64,000 nt of DNA from Spongospora subterranea f. sp. subterranea (GCA_049724395.1 JAUGWO010000207.1:1-64000), one strand, 5' to 3'. Counted from the first letter of the stretch, positions 22,336-35,602 are shown. The notes: generated from the letters alone by a model not told the origin. A program made the numbers and translations.

Positions 22336-23020
22336 GAGCTTGTCTGCAATTCGTATCGCCTATGTTGCCGTTGTACCGCTACCGGCAAAAAAATTACCTG
22401 TACCGACCGAAGGAGCAGCGACGTTCTGGGTTGCTCAGGAAAAGATCATCCAAAGAATGTTGGCCCAAATTCAGTTAGGCAAGGGTGTCATGAGGCATTG
22501 GTTATACCCATATTCGAACCCAATCACGGGGTGTCTCGAAACCGCCATCTGGCAGCTCAAATGTTGACCCATTAAAACCGTAGACTACAGTTCATCGATA
22601 CACACACCAGATAGGTAATTGAACATGTCCAAATAATAACCAGACATATCGATTGACCAAACCGGATGTTAAACAAGGACGTCATCATGTCTGACCTCAC
22701 TCGTTCAAGTTTTATATGGTCAGCTTTAAGCTCAACGCTTTCTGCCTCCTAATCCGCCATGGGCAGTAGTCCCCGCTGAACTGGAAATCAGCTGATATGT
22801 GGTTTACAGAACAATGCACTACTATGATACCGTTGTTTCAGATATTAGAACTCAGAGGTCAGGAAATAAATAGGGCTGTTCGCCCTTTCTTGTCTTTGGT
22901 TCTGATCCCAGAGTTTCGGAGCCGAGAGCGCCTCAATGTCAACTCGCGTGTCAACACTCCGAGTTGGTTGGCCATAAGCATAAAGTGACTCACAAAGACC
23001 TTGAAATTTTCGTGGCGTTT
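22336..23020. other. Spacer with a decayed tail of the cluster region
   Basis: About 22.34-22.45 kb keeps a CRYRYR.N-type remnant of the cluster end (CCRCTATGK-like, PTEGAATF). The rest shows nothing recognisable. Confidence 0.4.
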
Positions 23021-23024
23021 CCAA

Positions 23025-23395
23025 TTGCTCTGAAGCTATTTGTCGAAATTTTCGAATGAACTTCAACGTTGATATCCCCAGCCCTACAGGTTGATGTCTT
23101 TTTCTCAGAGGCCATCGTCAAACCAATAGCTTTCGCCATTGTGATCTCGATGAAATGTCCTTCCAAACCCAACCTACTGAGAGAATCAACCAAACTCTTT
23201 GACATCTACACGTCCCTCTGTAACACTATCAATGAAATTTCCAATACGTGTAATGTATGAACACGTTTCCTATTGTGGGGCACTGTCTTTGACACTCATC
23301 ATAATGTCGACTCACACGGTACTCAGTGTGTCAATCAAAACTGTGTGATCATAACCCGATCATGATCATAATTGTATTTCATCGATTGTCCGATC
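23025..23395 (+). repeat. GTGTC/GATCATGATC box, copy 2 (longer form)
   Basis: It shares TGCTCTGAAGC...TTTCTCAGAG...GTCGAAATG-type blocks with the 34.3-kb copy and the GTGTC...GATCATGATCATAATTGTAT core with copy 1. The stretch from here to 24.14 kb repeats the layout of 21.2-22.3 kb, so a block of about 1.9 kb was duplicated. Confidence 0.8.
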
Positions 23396-23399
23396 GTCG

Positions 23400-23705
23400 T
23401 CGACTCAACTTCGTCGCTCCAGATTCTCGTTGAACCGGCCATGATATGTAGCTACCCTTGTTGCTTTTGCCGGCTTCAGGCCTGGGGAGAACCATAAGAA
23501 CGGCACAGCCATAGGAACGTCAACAGGGCAACGGTCGGATTCCATTTGTTCTGCGTGTTCTAGGAGCAGACGATGGCAGCTGTAGGTGTCGTAGGACAGG
23601 GAATCAAGTGATTCATAGTCATTAAAGGGCCAGCTCGTACTTCGTTCAGATCCCAGAGCGTAAACCCTAATTATTGTTCTCTGAATTCGGTGCATATTTG
23701 CTCGT
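23400..23705 (-). pseudogene. Zn2Cys6 gene fragment, N-terminal half, inverted
   Basis: SERSTSWPFNDYESLDSLSY matches the WPFHNWEDPDPLFYE segment of the intact protein, with the upstream ENNN.GLRS block in another frame. No cluster. It pairs head to head with the following plus copy at about 23.72 kb. Confidence 0.65.
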
Positions 23706-23734
23706 CCCAACATTTGAAATTCTGTGCAATGATG

Positions 23735-24135
23735 CTACCAGAGAAGATTATCACTGAGCTGCAGCCGAGCTCAAACTATGAAGCGAGCAATAATCAGGGT
23801 CTTCGCTATGGAGCTGATGGAAATACCAATTGGTTGTTTGCTAACTATGGATCACTCAATCATGCTCCACGAAAACAGGGAACAGTCGACCCCTGCTCTT
23901 ATCACACGCCTTCAAACGGCGGGCGCAGTGTTTTCGGCCAAGTATCAACAATTTACAGCCGAACGTTGCCCAGTTGAATTTATGATCTGATAGGTTATCC
24001 TGCGGCTGCCGCATTTACTGTTTTCGACATCCCTAAGCGACCGGGACAAGCTCGGCTGCGATCCGAATCGCCATGTCGCAGCTGTACCGCCACCGGCAAG
24101 GCGCCCCCATGTGTCGACCGCCCAAACCGCAGCTC
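23735..24135 (+). pseudogene. Zn2Cys6 gene fragment with cluster remnant
   Basis: EASNNQGLRYGADGNTNWLF, then FGQVSTIYSRTLPS, then after a gap GACAAGCTCGGCTGCGATCC...CATGTGTCGACCG, the DNA of the KLGCDP...CVDRP part of the cluster. The middle of the gene is deleted and the frame lost. Confidence 0.65.
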
Positions 24136-24139
24136 CCTT

Positions 24140-26361
24140 TACTTGACGGTGCTGATTTTTCCTGTTAAAAAAGAGTGTCAACTGTATGGGTCTTTGAGGC
24201 ATTCATTGTCTATACGTAGATACTGAACACTACCAGATTACCCCGTCCACAAACTCGCGATGTGATCGAAAATACCAGTCCAAGCTTTGCCTAAATTTGG
24301 TCAGGTCACATCGGATCAAGATGTCACATCACAGGCGATGATTTCTGCATTAACTTTCTAATACACCTTTTCCGTTCATTGGACTTTCGATTTTGCTAGT
24401 ATGAATCGTTACTTGAAAGAATCGTGTCGACATGCGTTGAAACTTTTGACAAACCAGATTCATATATTTCAGATGGGTCCACAGTGCATCTTCGCCGGAA
24501 TATTAGAATCGCAGCTACCTAATGATTTCTCAACGAATCATGGCAAGGCCGAAGCTTCCGGAAAGAAAAGCGAATTCCCCTGCGATTTCAGAGCTGAATA
24601 TCCCGATCGTGAAGGGTGTCATCATCGATGCGATCAAATACCTTGAAGGAACTGACTACCCGTGCGACATCGGTTTAGGCGTATCGCCGATCAGTTGATG
24701 TGTGCAGGAGGGTTCTCGGGAGGGTTATCGGGTGTGGATTCCAAGGCCAATGGTGGATTCATAATTTCATATTGAGTCCAAAGAGATCGGGAGGCTAAAT
24801 GTGGCGCTGGTCAGCGAGAATGGGCAGGCCATGGCCTTCACTTTCCAAAACTAGTACGAACTTTCGCCAGGTTTAGGATTGAATCCAGTGTGTTTTTTGG
24901 TGCTCACTCCAAGAATCACGTGCACTTGTGGCCAGTCCTTGAACGATCAGGCGGTTTTGAGAGAACCATGGTCTATTGGCGGAACTCCATTGATCATATT
25001 ACGCCCTCGGTGACACCAAGACGAAAAGATTGATATACTTGACGCACAACCGTCCTGACGAGCTGGACTGCAGCTCTGGCTGGCGAGCTGTAGAATCTTT
25101 GATAAACCGCTTCGAGAAATTTTCTTCCAGTGATTCACTGAAAGTCATAGATTCGGTTAGATTGTCAAGATCCGCTAAAAGTGTTTGGGGCTCAGCAGGC
25201 AGGACGCAAACACCCGATCATCGGAACGACTTGATTAATCCGGGAAAAATCAAGGTCATTTCAAAATCAGATAATTTAGGCTGTCGTACTAGGTGTGATC
25301 AACCAAATGTGTCACGATTGAAGATCATCACAATTGCCCATTTGATTGGGGGTGAATCCGTCCATCGAATTTGGTGTTGAGTCGCGGGGCTCAAAACGTT
25401 TTTGCTTTCACTATCCGAGGCCGATGAAGCTGCTTTGTATTCAACTGGTAAGTACTGAAAAGTTCTACAGACTTGTTAGTGATGCATTGCATGGGTATAA
25501 GCTATCCTGAACAAGTTTCATTGCGTGTTCAACGAGAAGAGAGCCTGCTTATCGGCAAACAAGGACGATTGATAACGGCAGAAGACTAAGGCTGTGAAGA
25601 AACCAATGAAGAAATACACTTTAGTTAGCGGGTTCCTCAGTGGCACAGGCCGACGATAACGATTGTGAACGTTTGTTAATATAAGATACAGTTGATTGCG
25701 GGTAGACATCAGGTTTTAAAAATCAAAACGCGATTAGAAATCGAGTGCCTGTATCCGTTCCCCCAAATAACATGACGAAACCGCATTAATGTGCTGAGAT
25801 TTTCGAAACGCACCGGCGACCACGTGGCTGTACAAATAAGTACAGTTGGACGACATATTAGGGGCAGAATGACCTGAGTGTGATCAATATCACACTCCCG
25901 CGTTAGGCTGTCTTTGCGTTTGCTTAGCGGGTTATCAGCTTGGCTCGAGTACTTGTTGCCTCCAATTTTTTGGCCGCCCCTCAGTTCAGACCTCGCCAAT
26001 GAATTGGGTACTGAAACATCGTGGCGCGTTGCGAAAAGTTCTGCGATCGTTGTAGTCGATGCGCAACGTAGAATCAGCCCTTTGGAATTTGCAGGTAATT
26101 CATCGATTTGCTAATCCTCGGTATTCCTAATCATCAACCATGAAGCGATCCAACGATCTGGATTATTGGACAGCTTCGATAGAACCCAATCTTCAAGGAT
26201 TTTCCTTAATTTGGTTGTCAACAATTCCGAATAACGAGAACAAATTACGTTCTGAGCCATGAAAACAGTGATCATGATGCAACAACAGAAAAAGTTCATT
26301 TACCTTTACATCATCAAACTGGAGGTCACAATCGCATGCGCTCTGTGGATATTGACATCAT
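24140..26361. other. Long stretch without a supported gene
   Basis: Several frames of 60-116 codons on both strands (for example plus 24401-24646, plus 25030-25380, minus 25709-25999) have no recognisable motif and no consistent splice pattern. Nothing can be claimed. Confidence 0.45.
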
Positions 26362-26673
26362 TCAAAATAACATCACCTTTTCCACAGTTGCTTTGAATTC
26401 AATCATCTGATCGATGAAGGAGTCATCAGCACCGTTTACACGCAAACGACAGTGAACCAACCAAGCAAAGTAGTCGAGGCCTAGTTCTTGCAATACTTGA
26501 CGGGTGTGAACTCTTGAAATATTACCAACGATCTGTGTATTTGGATTGCCAGTACCAAGCTTCAGACGTTTGGCAGAACAGCTTTGGGGAAATCTGTCTG
26601 TCCTCATTAACTTGCTGTAGAAATCCGGTGGAACACTTTCATCCCACACAACATAGTCCATCGGGATTGTCAC
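26362..26673 (-). CDS. Hypothetical open frame, unidentified
   Basis: A 103-codon frame with protein-like composition (PMDYVVWDESVPPDF, HTRQVLQELGLDYFAWLVHC). It may splice at AAG|GTGATG near 26.37 kb into sequence at 26.1-26.3 kb, but no acceptor stands out. Family unknown; it could be a relic. Confidence 0.3.
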   Translation of the reverse strand: MTIPMDYVVWDESVPPDFYSKLMRTDRFPQSCSAKRLKLGTGNPNTQIVGNISRVHTRQVLQELGLDYFAWLVHCRLRVNGADDSFIDQMIEFKATVEKVMLF

Positions 26674-26989
26674 AGCAAATCACAACTGAGAGAGAATTCA
26701 AAATCTGAAGCGTATTGATGCTGGGGAGGAAGTGGGAGAATGCTAAATGGTAATTGCAAATTTTTAAAAAAACCCAAAAATTTGGCCTCTCGCCCACACT
26801 CTCAAAACGCTGTCTGGTTGTTTCAGGGAATCAGAAATAAGAGGGTCCCGTGCAGTTTTTAGGGCGACGTTCGATTTCAAGGCCATCAATTTACTACCTC
26901 TTTCAAAAGGAATCAAAACCGTCAATTATCCGGGTACGAGAGAGGAATTCTACATGAACGACGATTTATTTGATCTAACTGTTGACCGC

Positions 26990-27047
26990 TCTTGTCGTTA
27001 TTATGATCTTCCAGCAACACTGGCAGTTCACCTGTTCTTGTCGTTAT
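26990..27047 (-). repeat. Single inverted copy of the 46-bp minisatellite unit
   Basis: CTTGTCGTTATTATGATCTT + CCAGCAACACTGGCAGTTCACCTG is the exact reverse complement of the array unit that begins 720 bp downstream. Confidence 0.92.
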
Positions 27048-27770
27048 GGAATGGAGCTGTAGATGTCAGTGCCCTTTCATCGTAAACGTAAGAATGGTTG
27101 ACCCCTCAGGAGCAGCAGCTTCCTCAAAAGAAGCGGAATATTCTTGAAAGGAAGTCAAGGGGGGGGGGGTTGCAGTTGAAAAGCCATGGAGTGTGCTGAC
27201 ATGCTCTCAAACTATGTGTTTGATGGAAAATCGGCAATTCTCCTGATCTAGGTAACAATGCCATGGACGAAACGGGAGATGGCAGCAGCAAGTACCAGAC
27301 AGGAAAACGGACATGAATAAGGGTCGTTCGTTTGTTGAATCAACAGACGTTAGAAGAGTGGGAGCGGTTAGAGGGGTTGAAACTGTCATGATGATCGTAG
27401 ACAACAATGGACTAACCATCCTGATCACCGGGTTAACGAGAAATATCGTATAATGGGGCGTTGAGGAATTTCAGTTCAACATCGTGAACAATCTGTCTGT
27501 TTCAACTCGAACCAAAGGTAAAAAGTCACCACCCTTGCAACTTGCTGTTATTATTGGCCAAAGCGGAAAAGAACGTATGGCCAGCGAACAACACATCGGC
27601 CTCGCAAATTTTACATAGCTTAAACCATTGCTCGCTCATTACCTGGAGTTTTAGAACAGAATTGAGGGACTTTTTGGGATGATTTTCGGAAAGTGGGGTC
27701 TGTCAAAGATGTCCAAGAATAATAATTCGAAATGTCGATGGAAGGGGTAGGATGCTAAATCATGCTTGTA
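27048..27770. other. No supported gene
   Basis: A G-run near 27.16 kb and short frames only. Confidence 0.5.
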
Positions 27771-28250
27771 ACGACAAGATCAGGTGAACTGCCAGTGTTG
27801 CTGGAAGATCATAATAACGACAAGATCAGGTGAACTGCCAGTGTTGCTGGAAGATGATAATAACGACGGAAACAGGTGAACTGCCAGTGTTGCTGGAGAA
27901 TGATAATAACGACGGAAACAGGTGAACTGCCAGTGTTGCTGGAGAATGATAATAACGACGGAAACAGGTGAACTGCCAGTGTTGCTGGAGAATGATAATA
28001 ACGACGGAAACAGGTGAACTGCCAGTGTTGCTGGAGAATGATAATAACGACAAGATCAGGTGAACTGCCAATGTTGCTGGAAGATCATAATAACGACAAG
28101 ATCAGGTGAACTGCCAATGTTGCTGGAAGATCATAATAACGACAAGATCAGGTGAACTGCCAATGTTGCTGGAAGATCATAATAACGACAATAACGACAA
28201 GATCAGGTGAACTGCCAGTGTGGCTGGAAGATCATAATAACGACAAGAAC
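27771..28250 (+). repeat. 46-bp minisatellite, about ten copies
   Basis: The unit ACGACAAGATCAGGTGAACT + GCCAGTGTTGCTGGAAGATCATAATA occurs in two variants, ACAAGATC and ACGGAAAC; the second occupies the four central copies. The last copy has a short ACGACAATA duplication. Confidence 0.95.
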
Positions 28251-29440
28251 AATTCATCGGTCAATTTTTTCAGCTTCCTGTACACAAAATCAAATCGTCC
28301 TGCTCCGCGGTTTCACGTTTGTCATCACAGTTAAAGTGGTCTGAGTCGAAACCTTCGATTTCTTCAGATCGTTCGTTTGCAAGAGATATCTCCTTTCTTA
28401 TGAGAAACGAGAGAAGTCAATCTTGATCCAATTCCGGGTTCTCATGACCTGAATCGCCAGCTTGCCCATGAACGGCAGTATTAATTTGAGCCCGGTCACC
28501 CCAGTCCCAGACATGAAACAGGTTCTTCAGACTCGACAGTATGACCAATGCTGATCACGCCAAATGATGTCAGGTTTGAGATGGTCCAAACAAATGTCAG
28601 CTGTGGTAGCTCGGTCAGGGCTATCAATGATTCGGGACTTGGAATGAAAAAAACAATACCGTCGTACACCGCTGCGCCATCGGATTCCATTTGTTGAGTC
28701 GCCCACTTGAGGCAGGATCTTTAACAGGGTGATGATAAAGCAAACCTTGTCAACGTCTGGAATTTGAATATGTTCGACCAGAACGGGTTGAAATTTAGAT
28801 TAAATTGCCAAAAACCGGGCGTGGTCACTAAGCTGACCAGCCCATTTGGCCCTGAAAAAACGAACGTGTTTGACATGGAGATCTCCGATATCAATATTTT
28901 GGTTTAATCATCGGGAAAGAGCGCATCTGAGAAATCACAACCACGGTGAGATCATCTCCACTTATTTTGAACGCGATTGTTCGAATAAACAAATCTTTAC
29001 TATGGAACCAGCTGAACACCAGGTCGAATACCGGTTCCGAAAATAGTTCTTAGGATCCTCGTTTGGGAGTGAAAACGAATGACTTTCGAATACTGAAATC
29101 ATCGAACTGATTGTTTTGCATCAAAATACATTATCAAATGAGTTTCCTCTGATGCAGTCCACCAATCACAGATTCGTTAATTTATCTAGAAGAACGGGCT
29201 TTAATCGTGTCATCAGGGATATTGAGGAGCGACACATTTGATTTGGCCTGGCCCGAATGGCCTTTGCTGAATTCCCCGCGCGCTTGTGTGCGATGGAGAC
29301 GGGACGTGTTCAGGAGTATCAACGTCTGTCGACACATGCCTCAAGGAAAAGCCCATACCATTGACACCCTTTTATAACAGGATAATTCGAACAATTCGCC
29401 CTTATCCAATCAATATAACACGATGAAACGAATACAGACA
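28251..29440. other. No supported gene
   Basis: Short frames only, for example minus 28496-28690. No repeats seen. Confidence 0.5.
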
Positions 29441-29449
29441 CGGTTCCTT

Positions 29450-29740
29450 AAGAGTGTGTGGGACACTCTTCAGACTGTTCTTGTCTCGTGGTCTTTATAC
29501 TGTCATTATCACCAACTCCTCTTGTTACGTGACATAGGTATATCAACACGTTCTTTATACTGTCATTATCACCAACTCCTCTTGTTACGTGACATAGGTA
29601 CATCAACACGTTTCCCTTGTGTGTGGGACACTCATCAGTGTCGTTACCCTTTGACACTCACTGGGTCAATCTATAAACTGTCAGATCCTATCCCGATCAT
29701 GATGATAATTATATTTCATTGTTATTCGGTGTGTCGATTC
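29450..29740 (+). repeat. GTGTC/GATCATGATC box, copy 3, split by a 60-bp duplication
   Basis: GTGTGGGACACTCTTC and GTGTGGGACACTCATCAGTGTC flank two 60-bp units (29492-29551 and 29552-29611, beginning TCTTTATACTGTCATTATCA). The box then continues with TGACACTCACTGGGTCAATC and CCCGATCATGATGATAATTA. Confidence 0.8.
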
Positions 29741-29744
29741 CGCG

Positions 29745-29860
29745 AGTCTCATCGCCAATATCCAATGGAGATATAGGATTCAACGAGTAATTTTTGTTGG
29801 CCGCTACTCGCTGCTCCTCGGTCAAACTGGCTGTCTCTGGTTACAAACATCGGCTTTTCA
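29745..29860 (-). pseudogene. Zn2Cys6 fragment, inverted
   Basis: Minus-strand sequence encodes PETASLTEEQRVAANKNY, the segment just before the cluster, then breaks off. Its 5' end lies near 29.85 kb, facing the plus copy. Confidence 0.6.
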
Positions 29861-29929
29861 TGGGCGTCGCTGCTCCAATTCCGGTACAAATGTGTCGTGC
29901 CAGAAGGTGTTATCATTTTTCGAGTTCTT

Positions 29930-30175
29930 GCCAACGCCGAGGATGGCCAAGTTTGGCACCAGAGACAACCAGTTTGACAGAAGAGCAGCAAGTAGTAATC
30001 AGCCCCAGATACAAGACTAAAGTCGCTTGTATATCAACTGCTCTAGGAACAAACTCGGCTGTGATCCGTACCGCCCAAGTTGCCGCCACAGTCAAGGCGT
30101 CTACCCGTGTCGGCCGGCCGAAGGAGCAACGCCCCGACATTGAAAACAATGTCTGGCAAGGTAAACTTCTATCAA
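29930..30175 (+). pseudogene. Zn2Cys6 fragment with degenerate cluster
   Basis: LAPETTSLTEEQQVV..PRY and TKVAC are kept, but the following cysteines are lost by frame change (the DNA still matches the GCTCTAGGAACAAACTCGGC block of the intact gene). The end GRPKEQR matches the intact gene. Confidence 0.7.
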
Positions 30176-30839
30176 CGTAATCAATGCGAACCTGGAGCTC
30201 AAGGGTTTCCTTCCGAAGGATGGTATCGCGAGAACCTTCGGGTTCCGCGCTGAACGTGTCAGTGGATGGTCTCCGTTGCGACAGCTGGAATACAGCCTGC
30301 GGCCTAGCTCGTGCAGCGACAAACCTGCCTCGAAAAGGTCCAGTCTTGGTCGACGCATTTCCTCGCTGTTGCCACCATTGATGCACTTTCTGAGGGATGA
30401 GGATACCATCATCATCCAACCTGCGGATTCCTGGTGTCATTTACAACCGGATGCCTCAAGTGACGAAGAGGTAATGGACGCAGGAGGAATTTGCAACGAG
30501 TCTTGAACAGGAGATCCCCATGAAGCTGTGGTGAGCCAATTATTGCCTGCATGGTACTGCACATTCGCACAGTTTGATGATCTTGTTTTGGATGATCGCA
30601 GCGATCTACATCTACATCGGAATATTGTTCAGAGTATCAAATTATTATCTAATTAACTCATAAACTAGTCTCGATTCAGTTTATAGAAATTTGGCAAAGC
30701 AATCAACGTTGCCTGATTGATGGCAAACTGTTCCTCGCGCCGTTTGACGATGCTGGCCGAAATGGGCGACAGCGATGATCGATCCTCCCTGGCATAGCCA
30801 AACTGCCAAAATCTAGAGATGTCAATTCATCGTTGGTCG
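30176..30839. other. No supported gene
   Basis: Overlapping short frames on both strands at 30.18-30.5 kb; none is recognised. Confidence 0.45.
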
Positions 30840-31440
30840 TGATGGATATTTGAAAGAAGAGTCATTTCATTCAGAATCGCTAACACGTGCAGGACTAGTC
30901 GACTTGCTATTACAGAACGTGTTCAAATTACATGGATCACCAGTCGAGATTATCTCGGATCGCGGACCACAATTCGTCTCCAAGTTTTGGAACCAACATA
31001 TTTTCATTCGACATAAAATCGGTAGGAAACTACAGCGTCCGCTCTCCACCCGCAGACCGATGGGCAAATCGAAAGAGTGAACCAGATCCTGGAACAGGAC
31101 ATACGTTGCTTTGAAAATTTCCATCAGGACGATTGGGCCGATATATTACCCATGGCCGAGTTGGCCTACAATAATTCCGAACACTCGGCGACGAAGATGG
31201 CGTCATGATGGGTCCCATCTCCGATTTGACGATGCGACAACGTGCTCCGTCACTATTAACTCATTGGCTGACGATCGCGTGAATCACAACAATCTACGTA
31301 TATGTCTTAAGGTGCAGCTCCAACGCGCACGCCCGAGGTATTAAGCATTTTGCAGACCAACACCGATTGCCTCACCCGAACTACGCCGTAGGCGCTAAAC
31401 TTTGGTTAAAATTGCAACGGCATCTCGACTAGACGTCCTA
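30840..31440 (+). mobile_element. Ty3/Gypsy integrase fossil fragment
   Basis: An integrase core with the ISDRGPQF and TDGQIERVNQ signatures, followed by WADILPMAELAYNNS and a faint tail. It is of a different, more standard Gypsy lineage than elements A and B. Broken, with about three breaks, no LTRs; old. Confidence 0.75.
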
Positions 31441-31750
31441 GTGGTAAATGAAGCATCGTAAACTTGGATATTATAAGATAGCCGAGACCATAAGCCAAAC
31501 GAAAGTCGAGGCGCGCTCGCTTCAACTCTAAATAGAAGACCCAATAGGAGCTTACCAATGAGATCTTCATCGCTCCAATTCCCATTCCGACGACCGAAAA
31601 TAAAAAATTCGAAGTGTTCAATCATAAAGATTGATAATCTGTGAAACGATTTTGCTGAGAAAATGCATATTTATTGACAAACCGAGACCAAATTTGTGAC
31701 GATTGTGGTGTTGATAACACCGGGTATGATAGAATATGAGTGATTTGAAT
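31441..31750. other. No supported gene; 3' flank of histone H4
   Basis: AT-rich, with a possible minus-strand polyadenylation signal region downstream of the H4 stop. Nothing else seen. Confidence 0.4.
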
Positions 31751-32901
<1,151 letters not shown>

Positions 32902-33139
32902 ATTCTATCACATTGTCTCAACCGGTGTTTATCAAACACCACACAAATCCAAAGCCCAAGTTAATACACATTAACCATAGCCATTCCTGCAAGTTTTTAA
33001 ACAACCTTTCAATGTCTTCCTCTTGTTTGATCTAGCTCTCAGATTAGATACTGAAATCCACTCTGATTTCGCCTTTTGTGACCCCTTTCCCAGGTGCAAG
33101 TCGTCGCTTCACATAAGTTCCTACTTTTTATGCCAGGAA

Positions 33140-33230
33140 TGCCAATTCCTGCTGCCCAATATTTGCCGCCTTTACTGTCATCGCCATTCCTGCTGCTTCC
33201 AACCAGCCCTCAGAGGATGACGCAATCGGC
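33140..33230 (+). pseudogene. Short Zn2Cys6 gene fragment (middle part)
   Basis: TTGCCGCCTTTACTGTCATC + GCCATTCCTG...CCAACCAGCC...GAGGATGAC matches the segment of the intact gene coding VPPPLSSPSLEPPTSRLRMT (about 20.03-20.08 kb). It is an isolated fragment downstream of H3. Confidence 0.6.
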
Positions 33231-34284
33231 AACACGAGCTGTCAAGGTACCGTTAGGGCTAGAACGCATCGAAGTGACCGCCCTTTGGTCGGTACAACTC
33301 ATATATTGGACCAGCTGCTCGCATCGACACGTGTTTCGGCGTTCTTCAAAATCCGAGGAAACAGAGATCGTTCCGACGAATGGGATATTATATCGCCAGG
33401 ATTGGCGGCGTTGTCGTGACAGGTTCAAATCGCAGATTGCTAATGTCTTGTGCAGAAGCATCGAGAATATCATGACGCCAGGAAACCTTTATGGAGCAGT
33501 TGTTTTTTTACAATCACTGCAAATTCTTCATCGCCCCCTGTCGTCCTCAGGGCAAAAAGTCGTCGGTGTCTTTTAAAACATGGATTCGCTTACTGCTAAT
33601 TTAAAAGAGATATATCAGTGACATCCTGCTATTCGAAAACATGAGAGTATTATGGTTGTTTCTTTCTCATGGTATCAACCCTGAATCGTCGTGTTTTGAG
33701 TTGATTCCGCTGATCTTCCGTCGTCGTTCCGTCATATGCAGCGATTGCGCGACCGTCAATTCTGTTGTTCTTTCTCGACTTGGACTGGTCATTCAAATAC
33801 TGTACAGGCCTTGGCTGTATCTCCGAAACACGGAGCTGTGTTTGGTCGAACCTATCCTGACCACTTGGTCGATTTTTCTAGAACTATAATGCGCGAGTTT
33901 CCTGAATCGGGGGACTCTGGTTCTGGTAAGCGAAATCAAGGTTGGAGTGGTCAAACTTCACAACAAATTACTATAAGTTGAACTAATGGTTGCGGTAATA
34001 ACCTTACAAAATCTACCGGCAAGGCTTCTCTCCAATGAAGATTTTAGCCGCCAGACCTCAGAATTCAATTGACAAGGAGGACATGAATTTTAACGACGAC
34101 GTTCTAGCAGCTATGCAAGCACGGATGGAGTTGAGCTATGAAGCTATGAAGCTCAATGACGACGAGATGTGCTGGTGAGCTGCCATGCGTCAAAATTGCC
34201 AGCTGCTTGCCGACTTTCTGTTTGCAGGTTAGAATTTTCAATGGAGATATTTAATCGGGTCCTTCATCGATGTGACCTTTCATT
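33231..34284. other. No supported gene
   Basis: Frames of 80-100 codons occur at 33.2-34.0 kb on the plus strand without recognisable motifs. Confidence 0.45.
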
Positions 34285-34745
34285 TGCTCTGAAGCGATTC
34301 GCCACAATCTTTCAAGTTGAACCTCACGTCGATATAAGTCAGCCCCCAAGGTTGACCTCTTTCCTCAGAGACCACCCTTCAAAACCCATAGCCGTCGCCA
34401 TCTTGATTTCGACGAAATTTTTCCACAGAATAACGAAAACCACAACCTCCAATTCCTTTGACTGTCTACCAATCCTTTTGTAACACTATCAATGAATTTG
34501 ACTATACCGTATGAAACGTATAGACAAGAAATGTGTTTACGTTTCCCTAGTGTGGGACACCCTCTTCGACACTTTCATTACCAGTGTCGTTCACAACGAT
34601 ACCCAGTTTCCATAGTGTGGGAAACTCGCTTCGACACTGACTACCAGTGTCGCACACAACGATACTCAGTGTGCGAATCTATAACGTGTGAGATCATATC
34701 CCGATCATAATCATAATTATATTCATTGTTCAATCGGTGTGTCGA
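34285..34745 (+). repeat. GTGTC/GATCATGATC box, copy 4, core doubled
   Basis: The longest copy. It begins TTGCTCTGAAGCGATTCG like copy 2, carries the GTGTGGGACAC...ACCAGTGTCG unit twice in tandem (about 34540-34675) and ends ATCATAATTATATTCATTGT. Confidence 0.8.
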
Positions 34746-34844
34746 TTGATTAATGAAATAAGCGACCTATATCTTGTTTCGTCTCCCTATCCGATCGAGG
34801 TATACGATTTCAACGGGTCCATCATGGGCGGTTTCGGGCACCTC

Positions 34845-35040
34845 GTGTTTACGTATGGCGCTGCTCTTTTGGCCTGTCGACACAGGTGGACGGCTCGCTG
34901 GTGGCGGTTCAGCGGCGACATGGGATGATACGGATCTCAGCGAAGTTATTCCCAGGGCAATTGATACAACCGTCTTTAGTCTTGTATCTGGGGTTTCTCG
35001 CATTGCCGCTGTTCTTCTCTTAGACTGGTTGTCTCTCAAT
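34845..35040 (-). pseudogene. Zn2Cys6 fragment, inverted
   Basis: On the minus strand: TSLREEQR, then DNA matching PRYKTKV-C and the cluster end (CATGTCGCCG...CCACCTGTGTCGAC, coding PPVSTGQ in a shifted frame). It begins at the same gene point as the plus copy to its right. Confidence 0.65.
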
Positions 35041-35061
35041 CGTCCTCTTCTTAAAGAGTTG

Positions 35062-35245
35062 ATGTTTGGAACGAGAGACAGCCAGTTCGATAAAAGAGCA
35101 GCGCGCTGCGACACACCCCAAGTACAAGACTAAAGTCGTTTGTACAATTGATTAAAAAGCAATCTCGGCTGTGATTCGGGTCGCCCATGTCGCCGCCGGG
35201 AAGGCGTCCACCTGTGTCGACCGGCCAAAGGAGCAGCTCCATGCA
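35062..35245 (+). pseudogene. Zn2Cys6 fragment, plus strand
   Basis: RETASSIKEQRAA, PKYKTKVVCTI, a stop, then CTCGGCTGTGATTCGGGTCG + CCCATGTCGCCG and STCVDRPKEQ. Together with the minus copy it makes a head-to-head pair centred near 35.05 kb. Confidence 0.7.
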
Positions 35246-35382
35246 TGATCACGCCGGGATAAATGATCCAGGGAATACTGTCCCTAACGCAGTGAGTTGA
35301 GGAAAAAGGTGATGCTTGTTGATTCATTAGAGGTGGTTGTCAACTGTTTTTGCATTTTGCTCAACGCATTGTCTTGTCTACG

Positions 35383-35454
35383 TATGTACTGATCACGTAG
35401 TATGTACTGATCACGCCGTATGTACTGATCACGCCGTATGTACTGATCACGTCC
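35383..35454 (+). repeat. 18-bp tandem repeat, four copies
   Basis: The unit TATGTACTGATCACGCCG contains the palindrome TGATCA. Copies differ only in the last three bases. Confidence 0.95.
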
Positions 35455-35602
35455 CGTCTTCTTTCGTCCCACAAACACGCGTTGTCACGTGCCTTCAAAA
35501 GCTGGAAACCAACTCCAATGGATCGCTCCATCGGATCAGAGGGCGACTTTACATCGATATTTTTCTGAATTAGTTGTATAATACACATTGTTTTGTTGCA
35601 GC

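Noticed and set aside
27771-28250. CRISPR-like array
   Set aside because: Repeats are contiguous with no unique spacers, and the window is eukaryotic; it is a minisatellite.
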